This document shows, in pieces, positions 1 through 8,780 of a DNA stretch of 24,771 nt. How positions within the stretch are numbered: the stretch's first letter is position 1; each line of letters begins with the position of its first letter. Source of the stretch: Azonexus sp. Lineage in GTDB: Bacteria; Pseudomonadota; Gammaproteobacteria; Burkholderiales; Rhodocyclaceae. The position numbers and the translations under genes were made by a program. The DNA is taken from positions 1-24,771 of the forward strand of contig JAISPT010000017.1 of assembly GCA_031274715.1 (NCBI GenBank), written 5' to 3'. The notes beneath the pieces are model-generated. The model saw only the letters and a program-made list of their open reading frames with translations. It was not told the origin of the DNA and did not search any database.

Positions 1-1508
<1,508 letters not shown>

Positions 1509-1622
1509 GACGGGTGGTGCGGCAAAAAAGGGGTGAATGATGCCGCAGTTGCGAAGTAAATTACAACCGCCGGGATATTGGTGTAGCATGGCCGGCACGC
1601 TGATCACATGAGGAGAACAGGC

Positions 1623-2060
1623 ATGAAAGTCGATACCTATCTGTTTGGCAGCATCGAGGTCGATCCGGAGAGGATCATCACCTTTCCGAATGGCCTAGTC
1701 GCCTTCGAGAAATCCCGGCGTTACACACTGATCCAGGAAGACGCGCAAGGCTCCAGTTTCACGCTGCAATCACTCGACGAACCGGGGCTGGCTCTGCAAA
1801 TCGTCGACCCGACCACCCTCGGCTTCCATTACGAACTGCAGTTGAGCGATGCCGAATCGTCGCTGCTGCAGTGGCCGGCCGCCGATGACGTGGTGGTGAT
1901 GCAAGTGTTGTATAAGAAGGAAATCGACGGCAAGGCCGACATCGTCCCCAACCTGCGGGCGCCGCTGGTCATCAACCTGCGGGCGCGGATCGGCCTGCAG
2001 AAGGTCATGGAAAACTTCCGCCCGAACGTCACGCTGTCGAATCTCGTCAGCGCTGTCTGA
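1623..2060 (+). CDS. fliW: FliW, flagellar assembly factor
   Basis: This 145-residue protein has the FliW fold signature: MKVDTYLFGSIEVDPERIITFPNGL at the start, an FTLQSLDEPGLAL stretch, and NLRAPLVINLRARIGLQKV near the end. FliW binds flagellin and antagonises the translational regulator CsrA, so flagellin output is matched to export. An ATG also exists at 1608, but the AGGAGA at 1610-1615 that would serve as ribosome-binding site lies inside that extension and is well placed for the ATG at 1623, so 1623 is chosen. No csrA or flagellar gene is visible nearby, so the gene stands alone here. A hairpin lies 22 bases after its stop. Confidence 0.93.
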   Translation: MKVDTYLFGSIEVDPERIITFPNGLVAFEKSRRYTLIQEDAQGSSFTLQSLDEPGLALQIVDPTTLGFHYELQLSDAESSLLQWPAADDVVVMQVLYKKEIDGKADIVPNLRAPLVINLRARIGLQKVMENFRPNVTLSNLVSAV

Positions 2061-2082
2061 GTCGCCGCCAAGTAGCGGAAAA

Positions 2083-2102
2083 CGCGGGGCTGCGGCCCCG
2101 CG
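2083..2102 (-). terminator. Probable terminator of the gamma-carbonic-anhydrase gene
   Basis: There is a perfect 8-bp GC-rich stem (CGCGGGGC and GCCCCGCG) with a 4-base loop between two convergent genes. On the minus strand the stem is followed by TTTT (AAAA at about 2079-2082 on plus), the form expected of an intrinsic terminator for the gene ending at 2110. On the plus strand no T tract follows, so termination of fliW by the same hairpin is less certain. Confidence 0.65.
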
Positions 2103-2109
2103 TCGTCGT

Positions 2110-2631
2110 TTACGACGGTACCAGCATGTCGCGGTAGCGGGCGGCGTTGGCCACGTAATGCGCTGCCGAGGCCCGCAGCCGGGCCACTTCCTCGTCGGTC
2201 AATTGGCGTACCACCTTGCCCGGCGAACCGACGATCAGCGAGCGCTCGGGAAACACCTTGCCTTCCGAGATCAGGGTTTTGGCCCCGACGATGCTCTCCT
2301 TGCCGATCACGGCCCGGTTGAGGATTACCGAGCCGATGCCGATCAGGCTGCCGTCGCCGATCGTGCAGCCGTGCAGCATGACCAGGTGGCCGACGGTGAC
2401 GTTGGCACCGATATGCATTGGCACGGCCTCGTCGGTGTGCAGCACCGAACCGTCCTGGATATTGCTGTTGTCGCCGATGTAGATCGGATCGTTGTCACCG
2501 CGCAGTATGGCGTTCCACCACACCGAGGCGTTGGCGCCGAGGCGGATATCGCCGATTACCGTGGCGTTGGGGGCGACCCAGGCCTGGGCGCCGAGTTGTG
2601 GCGCTTTGTCGCCGAGCTTGAACAGGGGCAT
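2110..2631 (-). CDS. Gamma carbonic anhydrase family protein (left-handed beta-helix)
   Basis: A 173-residue protein built of hexapeptide repeats (VIGDIRLGANASVWWNAILRG, IGDNSNIQDGSVLH, HIGANVTVGHLVMLHGCTIG), typical of the YrdA/PaaY/CaiE branch of the gamma-carbonic-anhydrase superfamily. The three histidines that bind the catalytic metal between subunits of the trimer are present (H65, H82, H87). The length matches the family. Many members of this branch have weak or no carbonic anhydrase activity, so the reaction is not settled by sequence. GGAGA sits six bases upstream of the ATG at 2631. It is convergent with fliW and separated from it by a terminator hairpin. Confidence 0.9.
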   Translation of the reverse strand: MPLFKLGDKAPQLGAQAWVAPNATVIGDIRLGANASVWWNAILRGDNDPIYIGDNSNIQDGSVLHTDEAVPMHIGANVTVGHLVMLHGCTIGDGSLIGIGSVILNRAVIGKESIVGAKTLISEGKVFPERSLIVGSPGKVVRQLTDEEVARLRASAAHYVANAARYRDMLVPS

Positions 2632-2742
2632 TGCGTCTCCTTGGTAAATGAGCCGGCCGCCGTTTTCCGCATTGTGGCCGGGCGGCTCATGTTACGCTGT
2701 GCCGGCTGTCTGCGGGGCGGCCCCCTATCCGATGGAGGTTTC

Positions 2743-3177
2743 ATGCCTATTCGGCAAATCAAATCCTGGCAATGGATATTGCTCGTCATCGCGCTTCTGG
2801 TCGCGCTCGACTGGGCCATCCGCCGCCCGGACGCGCGCAGCCGCGAACTCAACGACATCATCGCCAGCCAGGCCAGCGAGCGTTTGCGTAACTACCCCTA
2901 CCAGTTTCAGGTGCTGCGCGTCGAAGGCGATACGGCGGTGATGTCGACGCCGCGTAATTTCGACGTTCCGGCCTTCCGCATGCTGGGTGTCCTTTACCCG
3001 AACATCAACGTCAAGGACCAAAACAACCCGGAATTCATTGCCGTCGAGCGTCTGCTCGGGCAGATGCAGGACGAAGCCAAGAACATCGTCCTAGCCCAGC
3101 CCGGCATCGAGAGCGTGCGCTGGGAGCTTGACCGCAACTGGCTACGTCGGCAGGGGATCGAGGTTTTCGAGCGCTAA
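2743..3177 (+). CDS. Hypothetical single-pass membrane protein
   Basis: A 144-residue protein I do not recognise. Residues 9-25 (WQWILLVIALLVALDWA) form one hydrophobic segment preceded by basic residues, predicting an N-terminal anchor or uncleaved signal. The rest is soluble, with no cysteine. It includes a DVPAFRMLGVLYPNINVKD stretch and a C-terminal charged region ending in IEVFER. The start at 2743 is supported by GGAGG at 2734-2738. The open frame extends further upstream but there overlaps the divergent carbonic-anhydrase-like gene, so that extension is rejected. No function is proposed. Confidence 0.8.
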   Translation: MPIRQIKSWQWILLVIALLVALDWAIRRPDARSRELNDIIASQASERLRNYPYQFQVLRVEGDTAVMSTPRNFDVPAFRMLGVLYPNINVKDQNNPEFIAVERLLGQMQDEAKNIVLAQPGIESVRWELDRNWLRRQGIEVFER

Positions 3178-3266
3178 CCCAGGTCAGTTCCAGCGGCGGA
3201 TGGGGCGCCCATTTTGGCGGTCCCGCCCTGTGGCATCATCAATTCCTTGCCGCTGAGGAAATAACG

Positions 3267-3623
3267 ATGTCCGACCTGCACGCCTTGACCACCGAACTGC
3301 TGGCCTTCCGCGATGCCCGCGACTGGCGGCAGTTCCATTCGCTGCGCAACCTGATCGTTTCGCTCAACCTCGAAGCCGCCGAGTTGCTCGAACTGACGCA
3401 GTGGAAAAGCGATGCCGAGATCGCCGCACTGCCGGTTGATACGGCCGGCGCCGGAGCCCTGCGCGACGAATGCGCCGATATCCTGCTCTACCTGCTGCTG
3501 ATCGCCGACGTTGCCGGTATCGACCTGCTGGCAGCAGCCCGGGCTAAACTGGGCAAGAACGAGGAGAAGTACCCGGTCGCCAAGGCGCGCGGCTCGCGCG
3601 CCAAATACACCGAGTTAGGTTGA
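3267..3623 (+). CDS. MazG-like nucleotide pyrophosphohydrolase
   Basis: A 118-residue protein of the all-alpha NTP pyrophosphatase superfamily, closest in layout to the small RS21-C6/dCTPase type. The metal-binding residues appear as ExxE (E36, E39 in LNLEAAELLE) and ExxD (E68, D71 in DECADILLYLLL), with the usual QWK after the first helix and KNEEKYPV near the C-terminus. Such enzymes hydrolyse non-canonical or excess nucleoside triphosphates to monophosphate and pyrophosphate. The actual substrate cannot be read from sequence. GAGGAAA precedes the ATG. Its last 9 bases overlap the 3' end of the convergent rlmJ gene. Confidence 0.9.
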   Translation: MSDLHALTTELLAFRDARDWRQFHSLRNLIVSLNLEAAELLELTQWKSDAEIAALPVDTAGAGALRDECADILLYLLLIADVAGIDLLAAARAKLGKNEEKYPVAKARGSRAKYTELG

Positions 3624-4460
3624 CTCGCCTTCAAGCGTGAACCCCGCCCCGTCGCCCTGGGCGAGCAACGCTGCCACTTGGGGCAGGGTATCCTGCAAGG
3701 TCTTTTTCAGCGTCCACGGTGGGTTGATGATGAACATGCCGCTGCCGTGCATGCCGAAGCCGTCACGGGACGGTGCGCTGACCTGCAGTGTGGCATGCAG
3801 CCAGTCGGCAGCGCCGAGCGCCCGCAGGCGGCCGGGCAGCTTTTGCGCTTCCGGCTTCGCCAGCAGCGGGTACCACAGCGCGTAGGTGCCGGTCGGGAAA
3901 CGCTGCAGGGCTTCCCGCAGGCCTTTGATCACGTTGGCGTAGTCGTCGCGTGTCTCGTAGGATGGGTCGATCAGCACCAGGCCGCGCCGTGGCGGCGGCG
4001 GCAATACGGCCTTGAGGCCGGCGAAGCCGTCGCCGGCGGTGATCGTGACCTGCCGCCCGCGGCCGCGGAAGCATTCCTGCAACAGCTTGACGTCGCTGCT
4101 GTGCAGCTCGAACAGACGCAGACGGTCGCCGTCGCGCAGCAACTGGCTGGCCAGCCATGGCGAGCCGGGGTAGTGGCGCAAGCGGCCGTCCGGGTTCAGG
4201 CTGCGGACGAGATCGACGTAATCGGCGGCGGCCGGCGGCAGATCCTCGGCCTCCCACAGGCGGCCGATGCCGTCGCGGTATTCGGCCAGTTTGCTGGCGT
4301 ACTCGGAATCCAGCGCATAGCGCCCGGCGCCGGCATGGGTGTCGACGATCCAGAAGGGGGCCGGCTTTTCACCCAGATAGCGGGCGATTCGGACCAGGGT
4401 CAGGTGTTTGAGCACGTCGGCATGGTTGCCGGCGTGAAAGGCATGGCGGTAGCTGAGCAT
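3615..4460 (-). CDS. rlmJ: RlmJ, 23S rRNA adenine-2030 N6-methyltransferase
   Basis: A 281-residue protein, the same length as E. coli RlmJ. It starts with the family signature MLSYRHAFHAGNHADVLKHL. The SAM-binding loop region is DTHAGAGRY (40-48) and the amino-methyltransferase motif IV is DPSYE (165-169). RlmJ adds a methyl group to A2030 of 23S rRNA during ribosome maturation. The gene starts 7 bases after the PilZ-like gene on the same strand, so the two are probably co-transcribed. Its end overlaps the MazG-like gene tail-to-tail by 9 bases. Confidence 0.95.
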   Translation of the reverse strand: MLSYRHAFHAGNHADVLKHLTLVRIARYLGEKPAPFWIVDTHAGAGRYALDSEYASKLAEYRDGIGRLWEAEDLPPAAADYVDLVRSLNPDGRLRHYPGSPWLASQLLRDGDRLRLFELHSSDVKLLQECFRGRGRQVTITAGDGFAGLKAVLPPPPRRGLVLIDPSYETRDDYANVIKGLREALQRFPTGTYALWYPLLAKPEAQKLPGRLRALGAADWLHATLQVSAPSRDGFGMHGSGMFIINPPWTLKKTLQDTLPQVAALLAQGDGAGFTLEGEST

Positions 4461-4467
4461 CGGGGAA

Positions 4468-5976
4468 TCAGTGGGGTAGCGGTTCGAGGGCGACGAATTC
4501 TAGCTCCTCGTTGGCTTCCAGTACCCGGCCGATGTGTCGCTCGATGGGACGGCCGTGTACTTTCAGGATCAACTGCTGCCGGCCGTGCAGTGCGCCCGGG
4601 GTGGTGATCAGGCCGGCATACGGGCCGTAGGCCGGCAGGCTGTGCAGGAAGATGGCGCGGCCGTCGTCCGGTAGCACGACCACGCTGACCTGCGGCGACA
4701 GTAGTTGCAGGCCGAGTTCCAGCCGGTTGCGCACGGCACCGACGCGGCGCACCAGGCAGACGTGGGTACGGCTCGATTCGCGTGGCTGTAGGACGACCAC
4801 CTGGCCGGCGCTGAAACGGCTTTGCTCGCCGCGGACGAAGCGGACTAGAAAACCGTCCGGGCTTTCGTCGATCAGCGACCATTCGCCGGCGGCCAGTGCA
4901 CGCCCACCGGACAGGCCCGGTGCATCGAGGGCGCGCCGGGTATAGGTGTTGCCGTCGAGGAAGTGGATCACCGCGTCGAGGCCGCCAACCAGATCGGCGC
5001 GCGGGCGGAACCGGGTACGGCTGAAGCGACGGGCGCAGCGCCCGCCCAGGGCGACCCGCAGGCATTGCAGCAGGGCCGGCGGGACGGCCAGTTCGGGTTG
5101 CACCGGTTTGCCCGGCTGGCGGGAGAGATTACGGTCGATGGCCGCCAGCACTTGGTTGCAGTCGATCAGCAGGCTGCTGGCGAACGGGCTGTTGGCCACC
5201 AGGCGCGACAGCGGCAGGCCGGGGTGGCCTTCCTCGGAACGGACCAGGAAGCGGGCCTCGTTTGTCTGCCGGACCAGCGCCTCGATGGTCGCCTCGCTGA
5301 CCACGGCATAGGCGGCCAATTGCCGGGCGCAGCGATGGATCGCATCGAGATCACTGCGCGGCTGGCGTTGGGGATCGAGGTAGGCGAGCAGCAGGGCGCC
5401 GAGGTATTCGTGCTCGATCGGTGCCGTGTCGCCGTTGAGTGCCTGCAAGCTGGGATCGCAGGCCATGCGGTAGAGGGTGTGCAACAGCCGCCAGGAACCG
5501 GCCGACGGTAAGGTACAGGCGCGATGGGCCAGCAACTGGCGCCGGGCCAGCATGGCCATGGCGCGCTGGGTGGACCGGTAGAACAGTGGGGCCGGTTCGC
5601 TGCCCTGGCGCTCGACGACGCTGTGGGCGATGTTGCCGTAGCACTGGGCCAGGCGCTTGATCAGATTGTCGGCCTGCAGTATGGCGGTCTGCGTGGCCGG
5701 CGGCAGTGGTAGTGGCGCGGCGCTGATTTGGCGCTCGAGTTCGGCTAATGCTGGATCGGCTTCCTGGCAGGCTGCCTCCAACTGGCGGAAGCGTTGCAGC
5801 AGGCCCCTCTGGCGAATGATCCGCGGCAGCACCACGTCGTCGATGTGGGCAATGACGCGATCCAGCGGCGCACCAGCGGCAGCCGGCAATCCGCTGCTCG
5901 CCGGCACGGACTCCCTGCCGGCGGGCGGCAGGGAGAAGGGCAGGAGGTCGCGCAGGCGCTGCAGCGGAATTGTCAT
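4468..5976 (-). CDS. Large helical protein with PilZ-like C-terminal domain (possible c-di-GMP receptor)
   Basis: A 502-residue protein. The first 300 residues are mostly helical and rich in Arg, Leu and Ala, with no recognised domain. The C-terminal part looks like a PilZ beta-barrel: arginine-rich RTRFR (320-324, an RxxxR) followed about 45 residues later by DESPDG (370-375), an exact match to the DxSxxG half of the PilZ c-di-GMP motif. It then alternates strands through GQVVVLQPRE and RLELGLQLLSP. In typical PilZ domains the two motifs are about 20-30 residues apart, so the longer gap weakens the call. No good ribosome-binding site is visible before the ATG at 5976. It lies 7 bases upstream of rlmJ and is divergent from the DUF3301 gene. 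Confidence 0.6.
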   Translation of the reverse strand: MTIPLQRLRDLLPFSLPPAGRESVPASSGLPAAAGAPLDRVIAHIDDVVLPRIIRQRGLLQRFRQLEAACQEADPALAELERQISAAPLPLPPATQTAILQADNLIKRLAQCYGNIAHSVVERQGSEPAPLFYRSTQRAMAMLARRQLLAHRACTLPSAGSWRLLHTLYRMACDPSLQALNGDTAPIEHEYLGALLLAYLDPQRQPRSDLDAIHRCARQLAAYAVVSEATIEALVRQTNEARFLVRSEEGHPGLPLSRLVANSPFASSLLIDCNQVLAAIDRNLSRQPGKPVQPELAVPPALLQCLRVALGGRCARRFSRTRFRPRADLVGGLDAVIHFLDGNTYTRRALDAPGLSGGRALAAGEWSLIDESPDGFLVRFVRGEQSRFSAGQVVVLQPRESSRTHVCLVRRVGAVRNRLELGLQLLSPQVSVVVLPDDGRAIFLHSLPAYGPYAGLITTPGALHGRQQLILKVHGRPIERHIGRVLEANEELEFVALEPLPH

Positions 5977-6036
5977 TTTTGCAATTAACCAATGGGTGAT
6001 TAATTATCCGTCAAATCCGCGTTGGTTTCTGTGACA

Positions 6037-6066
6037 TATGCCGGATTTTTGTATGTCGGATTTCCG
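6037..6066 (+). repeat. Two tandem copies of an imperfect 15-bp repeat
   Basis: TATGCCGGATTTTTG (6037-6051) is followed directly by TATGTCGGATTTCCG (6052-6066), with 12 of 15 bases identical. The next bases are TATAC, so the third unit begins and merges with a possible -10 box. The repeat fills the middle of the divergent intergenic region between the PilZ-like and DUF3301 genes, a plausible place for a regulator to bind. Confidence 0.6.
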
Positions 6067-6078
6067 TATACTTAACAG
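6067..6078 (+). promoter_or_regulatory. Possible -10 box for a leaderless DUF3301 transcript
   Basis: TATACT at 6067-6072 resembles a sigma-70 -10 box. With the usual 6-7 base distance, transcription would begin at about the A of the ATG at 6079. No Shine-Dalgarno sequence lies before that ATG (CTTAACAG). No good -35 box is seen. The assignment is inference from spacing. Confidence 0.35.
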
Positions 6079-6429
6079 ATGAACTTCGTCGAACTACTGG
6101 TGATCGTGGTGATTGCCGCCATCCTCTGGTTCTGGCTCGATACCCTGAAGGCTCGCGAGGCGGGCATCCACGCGGCGCGCCAGGCCTGTGCCGAGGATGG
6201 GCTGCAGTTTCTCGACGAAAGCGTGGTCGGCCGTTCGCTGCGGCCGGCTCGCGATGATGCCGGCCAACTCCGCCTGCGCCGGGTCTACAGCTTCGAATTC
6301 AGCGATACCGGCGACAACCGCTGCAGTGGCAGCGTTACGCTGCTCGGCAGTGACGTCGAATTCCTGCATCTTCGTCCGCAACTCTATGTGGTGCCCAAGG
6401 CACCGGAGCAACGTGAAACCTTCCATTGA
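6079..6429 (+). CDS. DUF3301 domain protein, membrane-anchored
   Basis: A 116-residue protein with an N-terminal transmembrane helix (residues 4-18, VELLVIVVIAAILWF). It continues as DTLKAREAGIHAARQAC, the conserved DUF3301 motif, and a beta-rich C-terminal part (LRLRRVYSFEFSDTGD, GSVTLLGSDVEFLHL). The family is common in beta- and gammaproteobacteria and has no established function. The next gene begins inside its last codons (overlap 6413-6429), implying translational coupling with the sugar-phosphate mutarotase. Confidence 0.88.
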   Translation: MNFVELLVIVVIAAILWFWLDTLKAREAGIHAARQACAEDGLQFLDESVVGRSLRPARDDAGQLRLRRVYSFEFSDTGDNRCSGSVTLLGSDVEFLHLRPQLYVVPKAPEQRETFH

Positions 6430-7261
6430 ATCCATCGTTTTCCAAGGCATTCCGGCTTGGCGCCTGAACGGCCCGCGCGGCGCCAGCGCCGTGATAACCC
6501 GCCTGGGCGGCCAGGTGCTGTCCTGGCAGACGCCCGACGGGCGCGAGCGGCTGTTCCTCTCCGAGCAGGCCGTGTTCGACGGCAGCATTCCCATCCGTGG
6601 CGGCATCCCGGTCTGCTTTCCGCAATTTGCTGCGCTTGGCGCGTTGCCGAAACATGGCTTTCTGCGCACCCGCGACTGGTCGTCGGTAGCCGAGCGCTGT
6701 GGCGATGACTACGCGCTGATCACGCTGGAAACGACCGACGACGAGGTGACTCGTGCCCTGTGGCCACATGCCTTCCGTGCTGAGCTGACGCTGATGCTGG
6801 CGGCCGACCGTATCGACCTCGAATTTTGCGTGGCCAATACCGGCGATACCCCGTTCAGTTTTACCGGCGCCCTGCATGCCTACCTGCGTCTACTCCAGGT
6901 CGAGGACGCGGTGCTCGAAGGGCTGTACGGCTACGATTACCGCGATGCTACCCAAGGCGACCGCATCGTCCGTGACAGCGGTACCGAAGTGGTTGTCGCC
7001 GGGCCGCTGGAGCGCGTCTACCACGATGTCCGGCGGCCGCAACTGCTCAAGGCCGGCAACTACAGCCTGGGTATCCAGGCTCAAGGTTTCCCCGATGTTG
7101 TCGTCTGGAATCCGTGGGTCGAGGGTTGCGCCGCGCTGCCCGACATGCCAGCCGACGGCTGGCGGCACATGCTCTGCGTCGAGGCGGCAGTGGCCCGCCA
7201 GCCGGTGACGCTGCCGGCCGGCGAGGAGTGGTACGGGCGGCAGACGCTGGTGGCGGTGTAA
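6413..7261 (+). CDS. D-hexose-6-phosphate mutarotase (YeaD family)
   Basis: An aldose-1-epimerase-fold protein of 282 residues. Family landmarks, numbered from the GTG start, are PIRGGIPVCFPQF (60-72), KHGFLRTRDW with H81, ALHAYLRL with H155, VVWNPW (230-235) and CVEAA with E257. H81, H155 and E257 correspond to the catalytic histidines and glutamate. It should interconvert alpha and beta anomers of glucose-6-phosphate and related sugars. The GTG at 6413 is preferred because GGAG lies at 6405-6408 and the protein then begins as relatives do. An in-frame ATG at 6386 is the alternative. The open frame extends far upstream, but that part is a shadow of the DUF3301 gene. Confidence 0.92.
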   Translation: MKPSIESIVFQGIPAWRLNGPRGASAVITRLGGQVLSWQTPDGRERLFLSEQAVFDGSIPIRGGIPVCFPQFAALGALPKHGFLRTRDWSSVAERCGDDYALITLETTDDEVTRALWPHAFRAELTLMLAADRIDLEFCVANTGDTPFSFTGALHAYLRLLQVEDAVLEGLYGYDYRDATQGDRIVRDSGTEVVVAGPLERVYHDVRRPQLLKAGNYSLGIQAQGFPDVVVWNPWVEGCAALPDMPADGWRHMLCVEAAVARQPVTLPAGEEWYGRQTLVAV

Positions 7262-7343
7262 AGGCCGGCAGGCCGCGCTTCCTACGCTGTGTTGCGGGCC
7301 CAGTGCGCTGGGTCTTTAAGCAGGTGCGTTGATCCGTGCCATC

Positions 7344-7715
7344 ATGGCCGGCATGATTCTGAAGAAAACCGAACATCTGCCGGACAGCGACAAGGGCACC
7401 CGTGTGGCGCTGGTCTATGCGTTGGTGGCCGAGCGCCTGGGCATTTATTACGAGCACGGCCAGTGGCCGACAGTGGCGCAGGGGGCAGCTCTGTGCGCTG
7501 AATGGCTGGCCCGCTCGCAGCGCTCGCTGGCACTGCCCGAGCGCCAGTACCTGTCTGAGGTCAGCGACGGGCTGGCGCGCGACATTGCCGCCGGTCTGTC
7601 GCGCGAGGCCGGGTTGTATACGGCGCATGAGTTGAGCGAGTCGCTGTCGGTCAATTACCTTTCGGAAGTCGGCGCGGCGATCATGGTCGAGTGCGAGCGG
7701 GCGCTCGATTCTTGA
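7344..7715 (+). CDS. Hypothetical protein, about 123 residues
   Basis: I do not recognise this family. The protein is soluble and largely helical, with the stretch GTRVALVYALVAERLGIYYEHGQWPTV near the N-terminus, one cysteine in CAEWL, and an acidic C-terminus. Possible starts are a TTG at 7329 and ATGs at 7344 and 7353. None has a clear ribosome-binding site, and 7344 is chosen without strong support. Codon use fits neighbouring genes (G or C in third positions), which argues that it is real. It lies between the mutarotase and the DUF2189 gene on the same strand. Confidence 0.6.
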   Translation: MAGMILKKTEHLPDSDKGTRVALVYALVAERLGIYYEHGQWPTVAQGAALCAEWLARSQRSLALPERQYLSEVSDGLARDIAAGLSREAGLYTAHELSESLSVNYLSEVGAAIMVECERALDS

Positions 7716-7784
7716 TTTGCATCGCGGTTACGGCGCACGTGCTCGGCTAGGCTCAGACCTCCTTGCCTGATACCGACCTCCGCC

Positions 7785-8516
7785 ATGAAATTCCAGCCGT
7801 TTTCCCTCGTCACGCTACGCGCCGCGTTGCGCGATGGCTGGCAATTCGCTGCCGCGACCCGGTACCCATCGATTACCTATGCCCTGGTGTTCACTGTTGC
7901 TGGCGCATTGATTCTTGGCAGCCTCCTGGCCGCCGGCCTGACACCATTCGTGATCGCCGCCGCCGGCGCCTTCATGCTGCTCGGCCCGGTTTTTCTCGCT
8001 GGCTTCTACGGCATCGCGGTGGCGCACGAGGCTGGCAGGCCGGTCGGCGTGACGGCGGTATTCGCCGGCTTTCGCCGTGCCGCGCCGGCGCTGTGGGTAC
8101 TGGCCCTGGTTTGCGCGCTGCTGTTCATGATCTTTGTCACCGATGCCGCCATTCTCTACAGCTACATGGTCGGCGGCACGCCGGTGTGGCTTTGCGAAGT
8201 GCCGGCCGATCCCCGTGGCGTTGTCCGCTTCCTGCTGTGGGGCGGCCTCTCCGGCCTGTGCGTCGCCTTCATGCTGTATACCGTTTCGGCTTTCGCCGTG
8301 CCGCTGCTGTGCGAGCGGCGTAGCAGCCTAGTCGGGGCGGTGGCGGCGAGTGTCCGCATCGTGTTCGCCAATTTCGTACCGGCCATGCTGTGGGCACTGC
8401 TGCTGGCGGCGATCATTATCGGCAGTTGCCTGCTGCTGCCCCTGCTGCCGCTGACGCTGCCGTGGCTGGCCTATGCTGGCCGGGCACTGTATCGGCGGGT
8501 GTTGCCGGGCGCTTAA
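7785..8516 (+). CDS. DUF2189 domain integral membrane protein
   Basis: A 243-residue protein with about six hydrophobic segments: near residues 32-52, 55-77, 102-124, 149-172, 181-203 and 207-230. The LLGPVFLAGFYGIAVAHEAGRPV stretch (65-87) is the DUF2189 signature (a small-residue helix followed by an R/H-rich cytoplasmic loop), and the N-terminus LRAALRDGWQFAAATRYPSI fits the family's amphipathic lead-in. No function is established for the family. An imperfect repeat element begins at its stop codon. Confidence 0.78.
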   Translation: MKFQPFSLVTLRAALRDGWQFAAATRYPSITYALVFTVAGALILGSLLAAGLTPFVIAAAGAFMLLGPVFLAGFYGIAVAHEAGRPVGVTAVFAGFRRAAPALWVLALVCALLFMIFVTDAAILYSYMVGGTPVWLCEVPADPRGVVRFLLWGGLSGLCVAFMLYTVSAFAVPLLCERRSSLVGAVAASVRIVFANFVPAMLWALLLAAIIIGSCLLLPLLPLTLPWLAYAGRALYRRVLPGA

Positions 8517-8776
8517 AGCGGTTTCGGTTCGATTCTGTACGGATCGTAGGTTGGGGTGAAGCCCAACAGCCAAACCGAAAAGGTGGCGAAAAAGGGGTGT
8601 CCTAACACCGAAAAAGGGTCGCCTGCACAAGAAACCGCAAAGAACGCAAGGAACACAAAGATGCGGATGTTTTTCTTTGCGCTCTGTGCGTTCTTTGCGG
8701 TTTCACAGCGCGTTAGGGTTCGCTACGTTCACCACCAACTTACAATAATGCACGCACCTGAATCAAAACCGCTCTA
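8514..8776. repeat. MITE-like intergenic repeat with inverted ends and a long internal hairpin
   Basis: The segment between the DUF2189 and histidine-kinase genes has inverted ends: AGCGGTTT at 8517-8524 and AAACCGCT at 8766-8773, with flanking TTA on both sides (TTAAAGCGGTTT; minus strand TTAGAGCGGTTTT). Inside it is an inverted repeat whose arms are 8631-8660 and 8675-8704. The arms match at 26 of 30 positions, the outer 18 being perfect, around a 14-base loop. The arm sequence (AACCGCAAAGAACGC type) resembles dispersed repeats seen in many environmental proteobacterial genomes, from memory. No protein-coding capacity is evident. It could also end transcription from either side. Confidence 0.6.
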
Positions 8777-8780
8777 AACC

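Noticed and set aside
2158..2742. N-terminal extension of the membrane-anchored protein frame
   Set aside because: It overlaps the divergent gamma-carbonic-anhydrase gene. The GGAGG-preceded ATG at 2743 begins the hydrophobic anchor.
8631..8704. CRISPR or tRNA-like structure
   Set aside because: There is only one inverted repeat, no regularly spaced direct repeats and no tRNA arms. It is a simple long hairpin.
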